NCBI GenBank assembly: GCA_028565635.1
Contig: JAOXYB010091051.1
Span: 1-22,183, forward strand
Length of the DNA: 22,183 nucleotides
Direction: 5' to 3'
DNA from: Phoronis ovalis
Taxonomy: Eukaryota; Phoronida; Phoronidae
Shown: piece by piece, positions 11,257 to 22,183 of the stretch
Layout: each line of letters opens with the position of its first letter
Numbering within the stretch: the first letter of the stretch is position 1
Program-made: the position numbers and the translations under genes
Notes under the pieces: model-generated
What the model saw: the letters and a program-made list of their open reading frames with translations, nothing else
What the model was told of the DNA's origin: nothing
Databases searched by the model: none

Positions 11257-13363
11257 TTAGGGTTCTCTGCTATTCAAACAGCGACTCAAGGCATCCATAC
11301 CACTATTGTAGTGTGGCAATCTTGTCATGATGTACATCTGATCAAGTATCAAATCGGGAGAATCTGAATTAAAGGACCATCTTCCAATAAAGGTTTCACT
11401 TTCTTTGTGATTATATCGATAAAATACACCACATTTATCCAGTTTCCCATTGATGTATATGCATCTGAAAATGAAATTGTAGTAAACTGCAAATATTATA
11501 TGATATACTGATCTGAAATGTAATCTTGTACTTTTTGTCAAAATGTTCCCATAAAAATCAGGTTTTTCTGACAACTTTATACTAACTTGAATAATGTGAA
11601 GTATGTGAAAATATGTAGATACACATTACAGAGCGCTCCGTGTAGCAAATTAGAAATAGTTTTCCCTTACCTCCTGTGTCTACTTTTATCTGCAAGTTCT
11701 TGTGTCCAAGTTAGATGATACCACGTATTTGTGTTTACATCTTGATTAGTCAGCATATCATGGGATTCACCACCATATGTGTTGAAAGCTATTTTAAATT
11801 TCCCATTCTGAAAATAAACCTTTAATAATGTATAAGAATCATAAATACTTGAAATTCAACAATATGTGAATATCAATATAAGTGTGATAGTTAAGCAAAA
11901 TACTAGACCAGTTCATAACAAGAATATGATGTACAATGTTATCTCACAAGAAGATGTAAACTGGATCAATATGCTAAACTAAAAAAATAATTGCAATTTG
12001 ATATAATACAATTCCTACCGAGTTTATAATTCCCAAATGTAGAGCATCATTAGATGTTCCAGCGCGATTTGTTTTTCCATGACCTAGCACTTGAGCTCCA
12101 CCTGTATCAGAAAACTTAACCCAAGTGGCTACTGTAATTTCTTTTTGTTCATTCCAGAAATTTTTCCAGATACCACTTGAGTTCAGCACAATATATCCTT
12201 CTTTTATTTCCCATGCATTTTTAATTATACCCTGGATTAACGTGTGATTATGGCTATTTGGTCCCCATCCTACACAAAAAGAGATGGCAAATAAATGTTG
12301 AGGTCAGTAGCGTCAGTATGTCAAATGTATTGCATCATATTACCTAAATAATATTTTATTCATATCTGAAGTTGCAAAAAACTTAAAATAATTTATAAAA
12401 AAATTTCAATACATTTTAAGAAGGAATTGGATTTTTTTTTAAATTTTAGACATGCAATATATTATACACCACCACAAACAGTGGCTGTTTTAGGGAGTTT
12501 GATCACATCCCCCTTAACTAATGAAAAACCGTTGTAACACTCTGAATAAGAATAGGTTACCAGCGTACTTGCATTGTAGGTTTTGCCTATTGTGTCGGAT
12601 CCTTTGTTGCTAATTATAAAACCAGTACTCATGACAGCAACATCAAACTTCATTAAAATGCCTTGTAAAGCTTTTTCAAATGATGCTGCTAAATCCAACT
12701 CTACATCCGGTTCCACATTTATGGGGCAATATTGCTAAAAATAGCAAAAATACATTATGCTCAAAAGAAATGCAAGCTTTTCTACAGATGGAATGTTTAT
12801 AACTTAATATTACTAAGAAATATCAACATTTTAGTAATACTAATATTTAAATTATTATCATATTGCAGGGGCTCCTCAATTTGTTTTTCAAATGTAATAG
12901 CTTTATGTATTTTTTAATGAAATTAAAATGTTAAAGTAACTAAAAGACGAATGATGATAACATTTTCTCTTACAACATTATGTTTTCCTTCGAACCTTAT
13001 TTCTTTCTTATCTCCAGCTTTCAGGATTATGTTCTCCTCTGAGCTCAATACAAGATTTCCATACTCATCCACTCCAATATATGGGCTAAATGTTAAAAAA
13101 ACAAAACAATAAAAATGACTATAAAACGACATTTGTCACAACCAAAATATTTAAGAAGCATATATATATACACACTAGTTCAACTAGACAAAACATCAGA
13201 TTAAAAGCAATTTTGTGAATTCTTACGAGACAAAACAATTTATATGTTAGTAAGCACACTTGAAATAAAATGTCTGATCTTACCTACTAGTCTCAGCTTC
13301 GGTGGAAATGCGAAAATTATTCCAAGAAACAAGAAATAACAGAGTATAATGAAAATACTTCAT
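11257..13363 (-). CDS. Probable secreted LamG-like (concanavalin-type jelly-roll) domain protein, 6 exons
   Basis: I do not recognise a named orthologue. Minus-strand exons 13284-13363, 12974-13085, 12470-12734, 12019-12269, 11671-11807 and 11257-11464 join in phase to 350 aa plus TAA. The N-terminus MKYFHYTLLFLVSW is a short, weak signal-peptide candidate. Residues about 27-151 form a Cys-containing region of unknown type. From about 170 to 345 there is a LamG/pentraxin-like jelly roll: ITVATWVKFSD, then NTWYHLTWTQ, then CIYINGKLDKCG, then FIGRW and DQMYIMTRLP, in the order usual for Laminin_G_3/LamGL domains. Paired cysteines suggest an extracellular location. An in-frame ATG at 13489 would add 42 hydrophilic residues and bury the signal peptide, so 13363 was chosen. 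The donor ending the third exon has an alternative GT three bases away, changing one glycine. Function is unknown; glycan or protein binding is only what the fold suggests. Confidence 0.8.
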
Positions 13364-15007
13364 TTTGTATTCTACACTCTTTGTTTGTAACTCAAAATGC
13401 AGTTTCTTGTCCTTAAAATGAAACATGAAATGTGGCTCGTAACCATTAATTCCTTGATTTTTTTTCTCTAAATATTCAGATACTTTCAATTGTATGCTTG
13501 TTGTACCGGTATGCTGGCAAGTTATGTTATGTATTGTATTTCTTTATATTCTTGCAATAAGCATTTTAAAAAAGTTAAATACTTGAAACTGAAATTCACA
13601 ACTAAATTAGGAATTCATACAGAATTTTGGAGCATTTTATTATCTTGATGTCACAAGATGGTTAACAAGAATGTACAGGCATTGTCAGATTTTGGGGAAC
13701 TATCTTATCAGTATGACTTTGACTTGTGAAATAGGTGTTAGTACAAGGGCAATTGCCTGCACTTTGTAGATTAAATTGTTCTCTATGAGATAAACAAAAC
13801 TTGTGATTAGTGTTCATAAAGACAAATTGCCAATAATTTCATAATTCAGAGATATAATTTCAAAACAACTGTTCAAGAGAAGTACTTGTAGTTTTGAAAA
13901 AATTCACAAATGCAACAGATTGTAACAGCCTGAGACTTCGAATAATAACAAGTCAAGCAATTCTTGTTTTTATAAAATTCGACTGCAAATTATAAATTAA
14001 GCACAAATTCATTCTATGCAACATGAATAGGGAAATAGCCAAAGTATTAGGAAAACAAACACAGTGTTTTTCCAAATAAATATTGTGTGTATTATATACT
14101 ATCTGAATGTAAAACAATCCATGACACCACCTACAATCTGTACAATTTGTACAAAAAATAATATCCAAATTACTAGATGACCTTAAAATGCAATTGAAGA
14201 CAACAGCTATTCGGGTAGACAGTACACTGTATAAAAATCTGAGTGAAGAAAATGTTATTACTCTGGCAGTGAAACCAGCCTGCTTCTTCATAAGACTTTG
14301 CTACTGGTTTGATTTAAAATACATTAAACTTATTCGCCAACAAAACAATATTACAAAAACAAAATAAAAAAGTACGACCGACGAAAAGATGACATCTCTG
14401 GCTATGTTCACTAAGTCTGCATCTTGTGTTGCATATTCACATTTTATATTCGAATTGTGCAAAATGTCCAACAATTTTAGTTCTAATATTAGCACCACAA
14501 CACTTGAGAAAACAGCAAACGCACTATAAATCAATTCCAGATACTGGCTAGAGTGAATATGGTATCTATGCACACAAACGTGATTATAAATTACCGGTTT
14601 TAATTAAAAATGATTACAAATCAGTGTTTTTTACATCAGGCTTGAAATACGATTATAGAAGTTTTGATATGACATGATTCAGTTTGATTTGCGTTTTAAT
14701 TTTGACTTGAACAATAAATGCTATCCCAGGTTTTGTATAAATTCACCACTAATAAATTCATTAGACATTTCCTTTTAACTTATCTAGTATTTCGTATCTT
14801 CTTACACAGGACATGTTATTGGCATTATAGGGTTTACAATTGAGTTCATGCGAGATTCGTTTTGTACATTAGTTTTTTTCTGTATTCATCACTAAAGGGT
14901 AACTACTTCACTGTTGTTTGCTCGATGTTAAGTTCTGTTACTGGCTTGATTTCTTCATTAAAAGACCAATAAATAAAATTTACATCTACAGAAGTCTAAT
15001 ATCTTCA
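13364..15007. other. Intergenic/UTR region without a confident gene; possible unassigned minus-strand exons
   Basis: This lies between the LamG-domain gene start and the SUCLA2 stop, and must hold the SUCLA2 3' UTR and the LamG-domain gene 5' UTR. On the minus strand one frame is open from 14603 to 13953 except for a single TAG at about 14301. The first part has two strongly hydrophobic stretches (SAFAVFSSVVVLILELKLL and DVIFSSVVLFYFVFVILFCW) separated by a polar loop. It has no ATG before the first hydrophobic stretch, so it would need an upstream exon. No homologue was recognised. Confidence 0.35.
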
Positions 15008-21270
<6,263 letters not shown>

Positions 21271-21334
21271 CTGTAAAAGAAATTGAATAATTACCATTTG
21301 CTCGGTACATATGTTTCTGAAACACTTCAGTGTT

Positions 21335-21560
21335 TAAGGATGAGACTAAGATGATGGAGATGCACCTGGCACATTCCATCACTCTTTTACCAGTGCTGTG
21401 TAAGGCTTCACTTTTAGCTTCACGGTTGAGTGGATTTTTTTCTTAAGAAGCCTAGGGTCTTGTTAGCTTTCTTGGATAAGTGGGTAACATGATTTCTGTG
21501 AGAGGTTTCTTGTAAACTATGCAGGTGGCCCAAGTAACATTCTTCAGTGTGGTGGTGAAT
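21335..21560 (-). mobile_element. LINE reverse-transcriptase remnant (C-terminal third of the RT region)
   Basis: On the minus strand the frame encodes CYLGHLHSLQ, then HVTHLSKKANKTLGFLRKK, then, after a frame change, KPYTALVKE-stop-WN. This follows the order of the LINE RT region known from many CR1/Jockey-like elements (YLG..., ...H...KANRTLGFLRRN..., ...AYTALVRP.LEY...). Stops and a frameshift show it is a decayed copy. It lies 5' of the first SUCLA2 exon seen here, so within a SUCLA2 intron or its upstream flank. Confidence 0.7.
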
Positions 21561-21919
21561 ATTGTATCTTACTTCATACAGTTGGAATACTCAAACACTA
21601 ATACTAACCATGTTTAGCCATTGCCATCAGGTACTGTCATTGGAAGCCATGGTTTTCAGCCACTGGTATATTGATCAGCATTTTAACCTGGACATTTGAT
21701 ATATTTTTTATTGACTGAAAGAGTCTGAAGGCTCCTGCCCAATCCCCTCCTTTCAATCCATTTATTCAATATCTCTCTAACACCAAAGTAATGTAGTAAC
21801 TTGGAGACGGTTATGTGGGACACGAGGCGGGACAGTGTCCAATGCTTGAGAATATATGATGGTCCATATAAGGGACTGATCAGAAGTTACCACAGCAGGG
21901 CGTTGGTGCATTTCAAAAA
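21561..21919. other. No gene recognised
   Basis: Sequence of mixed composition between the LINE remnant and the GC-rich repeat. Open frames here are short and resemble nothing I know. The missing SUCLA2 first exon was looked for on the minus strand and not found. Confidence 0.4.
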
Positions 21920-22150
21920 CATGGCGCACACAAAAATTCAACTCCCCCTCCAGGGTTTGCCAACAAAATTGAAACCCCCCCTTAAGAGCATGCAAAAAAA
22001 AAATGACCCCCCCCCCTCCGACAGGCGAGCGGCCGCAGGGTGCGAAGCAAAGGTAGGGGGTCTGGGGGCATGGCCCCCCCCAGGAATTTTTAAATATTTC
22101 ATGTGATTTCCTGCAATCTGGTGCATTTGGGACTCTTTTTTGCCATGATA
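21920..22150. repeat. GC-rich dispersed repeat with C-runs and a G5/C-rich palindrome
   Basis: Base composition changes abruptly: runs of C (21976, 22007 onwards), A-runs, GCGGCCGC at 22029-22036, and CTGGGGG-catg-...CCCCCAG forming a hairpin at about 22062-22083, followed by CAGGAATTTTTAAATATTT. This resembles a repeat that I recall as common in marine invertebrate genomes (GGTCTGGGGGCATG...CCCCCAGGAA-type). The family name is not known to me, and the boundaries are approximate. Confidence 0.55.
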
Positions 22151-22183
22151 CATTGTGCCACTTTTTATACCTTCAAACTTCTT

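Noticed and set aside
13364-13489. Upstream in-frame ATG of the LamG-domain gene as the start
   Set aside because: It adds 42 hydrophilic residues and would place the hydrophobic signal segment internally; the ATG at 13363 gives a plausible secreted protein.
14301-14573. Stand-alone 90-residue two-transmembrane protein gene
   Set aside because: The only start available is GTG and the frame runs upstream without an ATG, so it is not a complete animal gene by itself; kept only as an observation.
21777-22153. Overlapping open frames on both strands in the GC-rich repeat
   Set aside because: They arise from low-complexity C/A runs and palindromic repeat sequence, with no coding signature.

Overview
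The window reads as nuclear DNA of an invertebrate animal, most likely a mollusc and possibly a bivalve. The reasons are AT-rich, intron-dense protein genes with GT-AG splice sites, clear animal orthologues, degenerate LINE fragments, and short dispersed repeats of a kind I associate with marine invertebrates. The species-level guess is inference. There is no operon structure, CRISPR array or RNA gene that I can see.

Four protein-coding genes can be assembled exon by exon, and all junction phases close. (1) IPO5 (importin-5), minus strand, 444-4045: eight exons encoding the first ~301 residues. The rest lies beyond the left edge. (2) An AT-hook plus 13-finger C2H2 zinc-finger protein, plus strand, 4935-10414: eight coding exons, 782 aa, preceded by a noncoding first exon ending at 4424. 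Genes 1 and 2 are head to head and probably share a promoter of about 300 bp. (3) An unrecognised, probably secreted protein with a LamG-like jelly-roll domain, minus strand, 11257-13363: six exons, 350 aa. It converges tail to tail on gene 2, and poly(A) signals of both strands lie within 40 bp near 11.0 kb. (4) SUCLA2, the ADP-forming succinyl-CoA synthetase beta subunit, minus strand, 15008-21270: ten exons, 431 aa including the stop-terminated C-terminus. The start codon and most of the mitochondrial targeting peptide lie upstream.

The rest is introns and intergenic DNA holding repeats. These are a 149-bp tandem repeat at the left edge, a hairpin before the first coding exon of the zinc-finger gene, two LINE reverse-transcriptase remnants (8980-9165 and about 21335-21560), a GC-rich dispersed repeat at the right edge, and a pair of inverted repeats about 1.1 kb apart in a SUCLA2 intron.

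The most unusual structure is in SUCLA2. A 40-bp unit spanning an exon end and its 5' splice site is tandemly repeated five times (17101-17311), which gives five consecutive GTAAGT donors. Only the first keeps the reading frame; the next would bring in an in-frame stop. The four genes have no evident joint pathway: nuclear import, transcription regulation, an extracellular protein and the mitochondrial citric-acid cycle.
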